Source of the DNA: an uncultured Prevotellaceae bacterium
GTDB taxonomy: Bacteria; Bacteroidota; Bacteroidia; Bacteroidales; Muribaculaceae
Length of the DNA: 64,000 bases
Direction of reading: 5' to 3'
NCBI GenBank assembly: GCA_900318535.1
Contig: ONKU01000001.1
Coordinates: 233,791 to 297,790, forward strand
Position numbers and translations under genes: made by a program. Positions within the stretch are counted from its first letter, which is position 1. Every line of letters begins with the position of its first letter. Below the pieces are notes generated by a model. It had not been told where the DNA came from, did no database searches, and saw only the letters and a list, made by a program, of their open reading frames with translations. Shown here one piece after another: positions 42,784-50,923 of the stretch.

Positions 42784-43527
42784 CTATATCGAGAAGCCCC
42801 CATCAATGACCAAATCGTGCCCTGTAAGCCACGATGAAGCATCACTCAGGAGGTAAACGGCACCGTTGGCGATATCATCGGGTTTACCATATCGGCCCAA
42901 CGGATAACGCTTGGCGTCCTCGGCCAGTTGTTCTTCGGTGATTGTCCCGCGATGGATGAGCGGGGTGTCCACCATACCAGGGCAGATGCTGTTGACCCTG
43001 ATCTTGCGCGATGCATACTCGCGGGCAGCATATTTCATCAGCGAGTTGAGCGCAGCCTTGGATGCTCCATACACGCCATTGCCCGGCATGAAACTGTGAG
43101 TACCGCCAATCGAGGCTATCAGTACCACCGAGGCTCCCTTTTGGAGAACCTTCTTTTTGTACATCAGCCGCAACAACTCGACAGGAGCGAAGAAATTGAC
43201 ATTGAACATTTCATCAAATTTCTCACGAGAGCCGAACTGTAACGGCAATGTCGTCGAGTTACCCGCACACAACACTGCTCCATCTAGAGGCGGCAGGGCG
43301 GCAACCAGGCGCTCGACGTCCTCTTGGTTAGTTAAATCGGCGGCAATCTGTGCTTTGAGGTTCCCCATGAGGTCTGCTGTTGCCTGCAGACGCTCGGTGT
43401 CGCGCCCTGTGATTACCACTTCAGCGCCCATCTGTGCACACTCTATAGCCGTCGCCTGGCCGATGCCTGACGATGCCCCAGTGACCAGAATGGTTTTACC
43501 CTTGAGCGAAAAAGGATTATACTCCAT
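42784..43527 (-). CDS. SDR-family oxidoreductase (FabG-like)
   Basis: A 247-residue classical short-chain dehydrogenase. The NAD(P) motif is TGASSGIG (16-23), NNAG-like CAGN follows, and the catalytic Ser139, Tyr153 and Lys157 (YGASK) are present. FabG relatives reduce 3-ketoacyl-ACP to 3-hydroxyacyl-ACP, which would fit a unit that also has KAS III and ACPs; a sugar keto group is the alternative. It lies 18 bases after the double acyltransferase gene and 96 bases before the first ACP gene. Confidence 0.87.
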   Translation of the reverse strand: MEYNPFSLKGKTILVTGASSGIGQATAIECAQMGAEVVITGRDTERLQATADLMGNLKAQIAADLTNQEDVERLVAALPPLDGAVLCAGNSTTLPLQFGSREKFDEMFNVNFFAPVELLRLMYKKKVLQKGASVVLIASIGGTHSFMPGNGVYGASKAALNSLMKYAAREYASRKIRVNSICPGMVDTPLIHRGTITEEQLAEDAKRYPLGRYGKPDDIANGAVYLLSDASSWLTGHDLVIDGGFSI

Positions 43528-43545
43528 TATTTCTCAATTGTTTAA

Positions 43546-44811
43546 TTATTCAAAATCAAATTTCTTGGCAGGCACTCCGATGTAAGTGAAGCCGTCTTTG
43601 GGTTTGGTCATCATCACACTGCCAGCGCCCAGAGTGACGTTGTCACCAATCTTGACGCGTTGCAGCACAATACTGTCCACGCCCAGCAGATTGCAAGTGC
43701 CCAGTTTGACCTCACCAGACAAGCGCACGCCAGGCATCAGCACATTGAAGTCACCCACATTGACATCATGTCCCAACGCATTAGAGCCATTGAAAACGTT
43801 GAAGTTGCCAATCTTGACATCACAAGTAACGCTACAGTTATCCTGGATGATATTGCCCTCACCAATCTCAAAGGTTTGCCTATCAAGAACCCGGAACGAC
43901 GGAGCTATCAGATTGGGAAAACTGATGTTAGGGTTAGAAATGCGGTCATGAATCTGCTTTCGTGTCTTGGTCGCCCCGACAGCAATTGCCAGTGCCAAAG
44001 GCTCACTGAATGCATTGAGCTCATTAATACCACCAAGCACTTGCCCGTAGTGCGATACCTGTGACCCCACCGGGATGTTGTCGTCAAAGAAGCCAACAAT
44101 CTCCCACTGCTGCCGCCCGGCATTGTTAATACGTTGTATGCCGCCAGCCACTTCGCGCCCAAGTCCGCCAGCACCATAGATAGCAATGCGTTTTGCGCAA
44201 GATGCTGTGAGATCGCTATACGGAATCGCGGGCTTTGTTCTAATTCGACATGGGTTGCCATAGGCAGTCGCTCCATCTGGCACGTCACTTACCACAACAC
44301 TGCCAGCTCCAACTGTACACCACTTGCCAATCTTAACACCTGGTATGACTACAGCCGCTGCTCCAATCCAAGCTCCTTCTCCCACCTGAACATTTCCACA
44401 TAGGGTAGCTTGAGGCGAGATGTGGACATAGTCGCCAATGATACACTCATGGTCAATTGAAGCTCCTGTGTTCAAGATGCAATGCTTTCCCATTTTTACA
44501 TCACTCTGAATCACAGATCCCTGCATGATTACGGTACCCTCACCGATTGTCGAGTAAGGAGAAACCACTGCCGTCGGATGAATAATGGTTCCGAATTCGC
44601 AGTCAAGCTTCTCGGCTATCTGTCTACGGGACAGATTGTTGCCTACACTGACCACTACGGGAGATTCACCATTCCAATGGTGCTTGACCGGAATCGTTAA
44701 CAACTCCTTGATTGAAGGGTCATCGTCAAACAATGCATCGACCTTGATTCCAGATGCATTTAATATGTCAATAATGACTTTAGCGTGTCCGCTTGCTCCG
44801 TATAGATACAT
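43546..44811 (-). CDS. Double PglD/NeuD-type sugar acyltransferase (two fused copies)
   Basis: A 421-residue protein made of two complete acyltransferases. Residues 1-205 are a PglD-like unit: MYLYGASGHAKV, then a beta-helix with TGASIDHECIIGDYVHI, whose His matches the catalytic base. Residues 210-421 start again with IAIYGAGGLGREV and end in a second beta-helix with His in ALGHDVNVG. The second half is closer to the free-standing protein at 36048-36692 than to the first half. PglD-type enzymes N-acylate amino-sugar nucleotides. Its stop/start overlaps with the PglC-type gene by one base. Confidence 0.88.
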   Translation of the reverse strand: MYLYGASGHAKVIIDILNASGIKVDALFDDDPSIKELLTIPVKHHWNGESPVVVSVGNNLSRRQIAEKLDCEFGTIIHPTAVVSPYSTIGEGTVIMQGSVIQSDVKMGKHCILNTGASIDHECIIGDYVHISPQATLCGNVQVGEGAWIGAAAVVIPGVKIGKWCTVGAGSVVVSDVPDGATAYGNPCRIRTKPAIPYSDLTASCAKRIAIYGAGGLGREVAGGIQRINNAGRQQWEIVGFFDDNIPVGSQVSHYGQVLGGINELNAFSEPLALAIAVGATKTRKQIHDRISNPNISFPNLIAPSFRVLDRQTFEIGEGNIIQDNCSVTCDVKIGNFNVFNGSNALGHDVNVGDFNVLMPGVRLSGEVKLGTCNLLGVDSIVLQRVKIGDNVTLGAGSVMMTKPKDGFTYIGVPAKKFDFE

Positions 44812-45425
44812 CAGTTATTACCGTTAAAAGTTTCCATTGTTGCTTGACCGTTTTGGGCAATCCCATCACGGGCAATCACTTTTTTTATTGTCGTAAGTAT
44901 TACTTTTACGTCTGTAAGAAAGCTGCAGTGGTCCACATACCACACGTCGAGCTTGAATTTGTCGTGCCATGACAAGGTGTTGCGTCCATGGCATTGTGCC
45001 CATCCTGTGATGCCAGGTCGCACCTCGTGGCGGCGCGCCTGTTCAGGAGAGTAAAGGGGCAGGTACTGAACCAACAGCGGACGGGGCCCTATCAGTGCCA
45101 TGTCGCCCTTGAGCACATTGAAGAGTTGGGGCAGTTCATCTATGCTTGTTGAGCGGACGAAACGCCCTACCCTGGTCAATCGCTGAGCGTCAGGCAGCAG
45201 TTTGCCATTAGCGTCACGCTCATCGGTCATTGTCTTGTATTTGATGATCTTAAAAATCTTGCCATCCTTGCCTGGGCGTTCCTGCAGGAAAAAAGCGCCA
45301 GCCCCCTTGTTAGCGAAGTGCAGCCAAATCGTCACCACCAGCAGCAGCGGCGACAGACAAATAATAGCCACAAGAGCGATGCTGAAACCCAACACCCGCT
45401 TGATACAATCACGATATAATTTCAT
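44811..45425 (-). CDS. PglC-like phosphoglycosyl transferase (initiating sugar transferase)
   Basis: A 204-residue monotopic enzyme with one N-terminal membrane helix/hairpin (11-33) and the bacterial sugar-transferase core: KYKTMTDERD (catalytic Asp-Glu), RVGRFVRSTSIDELPQL, IGPRPLLVQYLPLY and the RPGITGWAQ end. It transfers phospho-sugar from UDP-sugar to undecaprenyl phosphate, starting the repeat unit. The close PglC likeness and the DegT and PglD-type genes point to a diamino-sugar (bacillosamine-like) as first sugar. This is inference. Confidence 0.92.
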   Translation of the reverse strand: MKLYRDCIKRVLGFSIALVAIICLSPLLLVVTIWLHFANKGAGAFFLQERPGKDGKIFKIIKYKTMTDERDANGKLLPDAQRLTRVGRFVRSTSIDELPQLFNVLKGDMALIGPRPLLVQYLPLYSPEQARRHEVRPGITGWAQCHGRNTLSWHDKFKLDVWYVDHCSFLTDVKVILTTIKKVIARDGIAQNGQATMETFNGNN

Positions 45426-45426
45426 C

Positions 45427-46539
45427 TTAATCTTTCAGAATCTCTTTATAGAAGTCATATAGGCATTGCCTGACATAGCCTTGTTCGTAGCGAGAAGCAA
45501 TGAGAGGTCTAGCATTAGCGGCCATTGTCTCCACTTCATCGGGGTGCTCTACAAATCGTTTCATTGCTTGGTATAGTGCCTCCTCGTCCTGGGATGGGAC
45601 GATGATTCCATTCTGACCATCGATGATAATTTCGCGCGAACCGTTGATATCAGTGACTATGCTAGCTAGGCTCATAGCACCCGCCTCGATCACCACATTG
45701 GGGAAACCTTCTCGATAACTGGGAAAAACCAGGGCATCGGCTTGGGCATAGAAGGGTCTTACATCTTTTTGGCTGCCAACCGATTCGATGCCATCGCCAA
45801 GATTGATGCGTTGAAGGGTTTCGGGCAAAACCGGATCCAGATTATCTTCGCGAGGTCCAACAAGCACTAATCGCGTGCTGTCATACTCTTTATGCAGACG
45901 GTCAAACGCAGCGACCAACTCATTAATGCCCTTGTCACGCACAATGCGGCCCACGAACACAAAAGTAAATCCCTCATGAGCAATCGTCTCATAATCCTGA
46001 GGGTTATAACGCTCCAAATCAATGCCCATCACGTTACCATATCCCAGGACGTGGATTGGTTTGCGGGTGATGCGGTGATTGAGCAAATCGCTCTTCACGC
46101 CCTCCCCTTCGGGGATAACGTGCGTAGCACAAGCGCAAGTCAGCCAATCTGTTGCCATCAGGATGCGGCGCTTCAAGCCAGTAGCGGTAGGCCAAACCAG
46201 TCCCGTGAAAGTGTGTACACGCACAGGTACACCGGCCAGCCAGCCGCCGACCATGCTCATAAGGCCAGCCTTAGGCGTCATCGAGTGGATCATGTCAGGA
46301 CGCTCCCGGCGCAGCACCCGCCACATGCGCCACAACGACTTCAAGTCCTTCAGGAGTGATATGTGCCGCGCCATTGGGACCGCTATAGTGCGCACCCCCT
46401 CGCGTTGCCTTACCCTGTCAAGCGCTTCACCTGGTGATGACACAGCCACCACCTCATACTCCTGCGACAGTTCCTTCAACATACCTTTACAGAACGTATT
46501 CAACGACTGCGGCACCGTAGAACTACGAATAATTTTCAT
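45427..46539 (-). CDS. Family 4 glycosyltransferase (PglA-like)
   Basis: A 370-residue GT-B enzyme. The C-terminal domain shows FVFVGRIVRDKGINELV, the donor site PSYREGFPNVVIEAGAMSLA and INGSREIIIDGQNGI. Directly after the PglC-like gene (1-base spacing) it is well placed to add the second sugar to the lipid-linked first sugar, as PglA does. The base composition is still GC-rich here, unlike the genes upstream. Confidence 0.9.
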   Translation of the reverse strand: MKIIRSSTVPQSLNTFCKGMLKELSQEYEVVAVSSPGEALDRVRQREGVRTIAVPMARHISLLKDLKSLWRMWRVLRRERPDMIHSMTPKAGLMSMVGGWLAGVPVRVHTFTGLVWPTATGLKRRILMATDWLTCACATHVIPEGEGVKSDLLNHRITRKPIHVLGYGNVMGIDLERYNPQDYETIAHEGFTFVFVGRIVRDKGINELVAAFDRLHKEYDSTRLVLVGPREDNLDPVLPETLQRINLGDGIESVGSQKDVRPFYAQADALVFPSYREGFPNVVIEAGAMSLASIVTDINGSREIIIDGQNGIIVPSQDEEALYQAMKRFVEHPDEVETMAANARPLIASRYEQGYVRQCLYDFYKEILKD

Positions 46540-46627
46540 TGTTCAAAAATAAGAGACAACACATCTTATCGAAAAAGATGTGATCAGCGTATCATTCCTA
46601 GACAGCAATAACAATAATAGATAACGT

Positions 46628-47632
46628 TTAATTACGAGAAATCTTTGGTAGGATAAATGGAAGAAAAACTTTTCGATACACAAAACTACCGATCGGGTAA
46701 AGAGCAGAATGTTGACAAAAAACATTAATAATCCTATCCCGTTTTTCATAAACAGATATCGGAAATATCTTCTTTTGCCTAAATTGAGTAATTATCGACA
46801 AAAACTCCCTTCTGGTTAGATTTGCACTCAATAATCGACTTACAAACGGTGTGAACTGTTTTGAGAAAAATAAATCATTTCCTATCGAAATACTTTCATC
46901 TTTCAGTTTTGCCTCATATGATTTTGCCAAATCAAATAAAAACTCATAACTCTTTATTGCTTTCCTCGATGTGTTTTCATCTCGTTGCCTAGTTAATTGG
47001 TCATTATTAATTGTGTATCTATAAACATTTGCATTAGTTGTTCGGATTCGTAGATTCCTCATGTATACATCAAGATTGAAAGCCACATCTTCGCACATCG
47101 TTACATTTCTAAACATTATGCCCTTTATAGCACTTAACCTGTATAAATGATTCCATACAGACCATGGAAAATGTTGATTATATTTTGTAATCGTTGTACC
47201 TTCAAAGATTACGTCTCCACTTATCGACTTTAATTCTCTAAAACTTTTCAAAGCTATTGAATCAAGTGAAATTGAACAGAATGTACATATATCAATAGAA
47301 TCGTCCACAAAATTATCAAGAACATAGCTTAATCCATTCCTTACGATATAATCATCAGCATCACAAAACCATATCCAATCACCAGTAGCAACGTCTAAAC
47401 CTGCATTCCGAGCAGAAGACACGCCTCCATTTTCCCTTTTGACAATCTTGAAAAGAGTTGGATATTTTCTACAATAGTTATCTAGAATATCTTCAGTGGA
47501 ATCCGTACTACCATCATTAACTACAATTATTTCTATTACATTGTTATACTGTTGGTCCAAAATACTATCAATGCAGCGTTCAATATAATTCTCTGCGTTA
47601 TATGCAGGTATTATTATGGATAACTTCTTCAT
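46628..47632 (-). CDS. Family 2 glycosyltransferase
   Basis: A 334-residue GT-A enzyme: SIIIPAYNAENYIERCIDS, VVNDGSTDSTE, GGVSSARNAGL and the metal site WFCDADDYIV. The C-terminal third is basic and hydrophobic and may sit on the membrane. It is markedly AT-rich compared with the genes at 44.8-46.5 kb, the first clear composition change when reading the window from left to right. Donor and acceptor are unknown. Confidence 0.88.
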   Translation of the reverse strand: MKKLSIIIPAYNAENYIERCIDSILDQQYNNVIEIIVVNDGSTDSTEDILDNYCRKYPTLFKIVKRENGGVSSARNAGLDVATGDWIWFCDADDYIVRNGLSYVLDNFVDDSIDICTFCSISLDSIALKSFRELKSISGDVIFEGTTITKYNQHFPWSVWNHLYRLSAIKGIMFRNVTMCEDVAFNLDVYMRNLRIRTTNANVYRYTINNDQLTRQRDENTSRKAIKSYEFLFDLAKSYEAKLKDESISIGNDLFFSKQFTPFVSRLLSANLTRREFLSIITQFRQKKIFPISVYEKRDRIINVFCQHSALYPIGSFVYRKVFLPFILPKISRN

Positions 47633-47696
47633 ATTCTACATAAAAAACTAATACAGTCATTTCGCATGACTTGCTATGAGAGTTTGAAACACCAGT

Positions 47697-48677
47697 TCAT
47701 ATTTTTACCCCTGTAATGTAGTTAGGTAAACACTTATAACCATCAGATTGGATACTTTTTAAACCATCAAAAAGACCTTTTATATAATAAAACAGCACTT
47801 TAAAGGAATGGAGGATTATCGCAGATAAAGCATGAACCAACAATAGCCATATAGCTTTGAAGCAAAAAGATAGTAGTATCCACATTTTCTTGAAAAACGA
47901 TATGCCTTTCAAGTTAAAACAGGTTCTATGCCAAATTAGAAAAGAAGCACAAGAGCGGGTGTAAAACTTTTTGGGGTCACGCTGAAAAGACCCACTGGAA
48001 GACTTACCATCCAGATTAATAATCCCAGAGTTATAATGCACGGCTAAACGATGCCCATTTTTATACAGTTTATTAAATGTCAATGCATCTTCTCCATATG
48101 GGAAGCCGAACTTCTCAAGCCACAATTCATCAGTCAAATGTAATGCCAAAAAAACATCTTTCTTCCAAAGAGAAGCTGGTCCTGCAGCACTCTGTGAAAG
48201 ATATACGTCTCGCATGACTCTATTATTATAACTAAAACTTCCATTACTATGGATCTTAAACGCCCATTTATTGCTATAATGAGGGAAAACGAGATTTGTA
48301 ACAGCAGCATATAATTTCCCAGACAAAGGCATCTTGTGATTTCTAAACGTATCTGCTGCAATACAATCAAGATGATACTCATTTAGTGCATAAATCATTT
48401 TCTCGGCACTATCAGAAGCAAGTTCTACATCATCATCAAGAAGAAGGATTAACGGTGAATCAATTTCCTCATAACGGAGAACCCGTTGCCGCATCATCCC
48501 TTTTTTAACCCAGACATACTCTTCTTTCCCGATGGTGTATTCAGGACGGGCATATCCTTCAGCTATATATATAACTACCTTTTCAGGTTGTACAGTCTGC
48601 CGTTTTATGGACTCAAGTTCACGAACGAATTTCTCGCCTGACGTGCCCAATGTACGAATAGCGATAGAGTATTTCAT
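47697..48677 (-). CDS. Family 2-type glycosyltransferase with membrane tail
   Basis: A 326-residue protein. The start SIAIRTLGTSGEKFVRELESI and LILLLDDDVELASDS (metal site) are GT2-like, and FPYGEDALTFNKLY fits the acceptor-side ED motif. The last 80 residues hold two hydrophobic helices (FKAIWLLLVHALSAIIL region), so it is membrane-bound. It overlaps the next GT2 gene by 4 bases. AT-rich. Substrates are unknown. Confidence 0.82.
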   Translation of the reverse strand: MKYSIAIRTLGTSGEKFVRELESIKRQTVQPEKVVIYIAEGYARPEYTIGKEEYVWVKKGMMRQRVLRYEEIDSPLILLLDDDVELASDSAEKMIYALNEYHLDCIAADTFRNHKMPLSGKLYAAVTNLVFPHYSNKWAFKIHSNGSFSYNNRVMRDVYLSQSAAGPASLWKKDVFLALHLTDELWLEKFGFPYGEDALTFNKLYKNGHRLAVHYNSGIINLDGKSSSGSFQRDPKKFYTRSCASFLIWHRTCFNLKGISFFKKMWILLSFCFKAIWLLLVHALSAIILHSFKVLFYYIKGLFDGLKSIQSDGYKCLPNYITGVKI

Positions 48678-49597
48678 CTTCTAGTCTTATACTTAATAAA
48701 CAAAAAAAGACAAAGACCTAATGGAGCTGCAATCAACACCATTGTCCTGTTGGGTGCATCCTTAAGCCATGAGGAATCTTTAGCGATGATGCAACTCGAT
48801 ACATAATGCACCGCAGAACGGAAACGGTTCTTAAACGTGTTCCTCTTCAAATTCATTTCCAATCGACGCAACTTGGCAAAACTGCGAGGACTATTCATAT
48901 ATTGGCGATAGATACCACGCGACATGCTGTCGTCTTGCTGATATTCTACAATACACAGGTTTTCATTAAGCACTATTAGCGGGTAATCATCACACACCTG
49001 GAGAAGCATATAAACTGGGTTGAAGTTTTTTTCTCCCTCAAAGCCCACTTGCGGCGCAACTTGCTTCATCAGTTCGGTACGCATCACCTCCTTGGTATCG
49101 GCCCGATGGATATTGTTAATATACATATCAAGGAAATAGGCTTCATGGAGATCGTCGGGGAAAAAGCCGCCCAATGGCTTCCCTTTGGTATCAAAGTCCA
49201 ATCCCATGATACCGGCATACTTAGAAGACCCTTTTTCTTGCCAACAACGAGTAATCTTCTCTACGGCATCATCAGGCATCCAGTCGTCACTGTCAATGCA
49301 GACGCATAACTCGGTGTTAATGTTAGCGTATGCCGTATTATAACCCGTGTGTAGGCCTCCGTTCTCTTTCCAGATATACCGAATTGAAAAGCCAGCCTCG
49401 CATTGACCACTGAAATCTGCTGCAGTTTGTGACGCATCTATCCACGATGCCACCAGTTGACGAGTATTGTCAGTACTCCCGTCATCGACAACCAACCAGC
49501 AAAAGTCTTTGCATGTCTGGCGGCAAAGACTTTGATACGTTCTGCCTATAGTGTGTGCCCGATTATAGGCTGGAGTGAAAACCGTTAGAGTTGGCAT
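48674..49597 (-). CDS. Family 2 glycosyltransferase
   Basis: A 307-residue GT-A enzyme. LTVFTPAYNRAHTIGRTYQS, LVVDDGSTDNTRQ and VCIDSDDWMPDDAV are the donor and metal motifs. The C-terminus ends in a hydrophobic helix (LIAAPLGLCLFLFI). Its 4-base overlap with the gene after it and the 12-base gap from the GT4 gene before it mark one operon. Substrates are unknown. Confidence 0.88.
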   Translation of the reverse strand: MPTLTVFTPAYNRAHTIGRTYQSLCRQTCKDFCWLVVDDGSTDNTRQLVASWIDASQTAADFSGQCEAGFSIRYIWKENGGLHTGYNTAYANINTELCVCIDSDDWMPDDAVEKITRCWQEKGSSKYAGIMGLDFDTKGKPLGGFFPDDLHEAYFLDMYINNIHRADTKEVMRTELMKQVAPQVGFEGEKNFNPVYMLLQVCDDYPLIVLNENLCIVEYQQDDSMSRGIYRQYMNSPRSFAKLRRLEMNLKRNTFKNRFRSAVHYVSSCIIAKDSSWLKDAPNRTMVLIAAPLGLCLFLFIKYKTRR

Positions 49598-49609
49598 AAG
49601 ATAATCGAT

Positions 49610-50698
49610 TTATGAATGATGTTCACTATAAAGTTCATCATATAAACTCAAGTAATTGTCAGCCATTACTGATATGTCATACTGCCGTGCCCTTTTTTGA
49701 CACTGTTGGGCAACCTTCTGATATTCTGCAGGATGTTCACACAGGTATTGAATTTGTCTAGCGAGTTCTTGGTCATCACCTTCAGGGAAGAGAATACCTG
49801 CCCCATCCACAATTTCATGCAGGCCATCCACATCGCTCGCAACAAAGGGGCGGCCTGACGCCATTCCCTCGATACTCGATAGCGACAAGCCTTCCCAATG
49901 AGAAGAAAGAACAACAATGTCACTCTTTTCCAATATTTCAGGCACATCCGAACGGATTCCTAAAAAAAACACCCGATCTTCTAGACCCAATTGAGAGCTG
50001 TATGCCCTTATGCGTCCGCCCTCATGAGGGTCACCTCCGCCCACAATCTGTAGTCGGTAGTTGTCAGGCAAATGAGTTATCGACCGCAATAATGTATCAT
50101 AATCTTTTTGAGGCCTAAAGGCCGCCACCATCGTTATGACGAATTCATTCTTGCTGGATATGTTTCCTATTGGTTTTAAGAATCGCGAAACATCAACACC
50201 ATTATGAATGGTGTGTAGACGATTATTGTTGCCAAGATATCTAGCTAAATTATTATAGGTCTGATCGGCGATGCAGACAATCGCTTTATAGCGGCCATAC
50301 ATCCACTTATCAAATGGTTTAAACCAACGTTTTGAGCGACGGCGATTTGTTGAATTATGTTCTGTTGTTACCATTTTTGCCTTACATCGAGCAACTAGGC
50401 CAGCTAGTGCAACATAAAACTGACAAGCGGTATTATGGCTATGAATTATATCATATTTCCGAACTAGCGGCAACAACTTCATCAAATTCAATGGGTTGTA
50501 TACATTGTGAGACTGTGACAGCGCAATAATATTTATTCCTTTTGACTTTAGCTCTTGATAAAACGCTCTACCTGAACATTTAAAGACGACTAATTCTACA
50601 GAATTAGTGTTTTTTTCTTTGAGACGTGGAAGCAGATCAACCATTAATCGCTCAGCCCCACCCACATCAAGGGTTGTTATCACATGAAGGATTCTCAT
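49610..50698 (-). CDS. Family 4 glycosyltransferase
   Basis: A 362-residue GT-B enzyme. The start at 50698 is chosen because MRILHVITTLDVGGAERL is the normal family beginning; an ATG four codons earlier is in frame. The C-terminal donor domain shows VITMVAAFRPQKDYDTLLRS and SSHWEGLSLSSIEGMASGRP. It adds one sugar of the repeat unit at the cytosolic membrane face; which sugar is unknown. Confidence 0.89.
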   Translation of the reverse strand: MRILHVITTLDVGGAERLMVDLLPRLKEKNTNSVELVVFKCSGRAFYQELKSKGINIIALSQSHNVYNPLNLMKLLPLVRKYDIIHSHNTACQFYVALAGLVARCKAKMVTTEHNSTNRRRSKRWFKPFDKWMYGRYKAIVCIADQTYNNLARYLGNNNRLHTIHNGVDVSRFLKPIGNISSKNEFVITMVAAFRPQKDYDTLLRSITHLPDNYRLQIVGGGDPHEGGRIRAYSSQLGLEDRVFFLGIRSDVPEILEKSDIVVLSSHWEGLSLSSIEGMASGRPFVASDVDGLHEIVDGAGILFPEGDDQELARQIQYLCEHPAEYQKVAQQCQKRARQYDISVMADNYLSLYDELYSEHHS

Positions 50699-50923
50699 AC
50701 ACAAAAACATCTGAAGGTTTTATCCCAGAGAAGAAGGGTATAAAAAGTGTATTGTGCAAAAACAGTATTTGACTCTTATTCCCCTTTTTGCTGTAAATAT
50801 ACTTATTATCTATCGAAACCCGCTCGACGGGATATCGCCCGATGCGTTTTTCATGTTTATGGCTAACGCAAAGCAAGGAGAACCATTCGCACTTCGTATT
50901 TGAACTTTGAGTGTAGCCATTAG
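50699..50923. other. 225-bp spacer without a supported gene inside the glycan operon
   Basis: This is the longest gap in the assembly part of the locus, where genes otherwise overlap or nearly touch. A 92-codon minus-strand frame spans it and runs into both neighbours, but it matches no family I know. The gap may be what is left of a deleted gene. Confidence 0.4.

Noticed and set aside
30233-44811. Aryl polyene or classical polyketide cluster
   Set aside because: The KAS III, ACP, ligase and reductase genes recall one, but the chain-length KAS II pairs, dehydratases and exporters of such clusters are missing and glycan genes are mixed in throughout.
36048-44811. Sialic acid pathway (NeuD)
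   Set aside because: The NeuD-like proteins are better read as PglD-type amino-sugar acyltransferases, since no NeuA, NeuB or NeuC gene is present.
46544-46551. -7-like box just before the PglA-like gene
   Set aside because: TATTTTTG lies 4 bases before the start codon in AT-rich DNA inside an operon; a chance match is more likely than a promoter.
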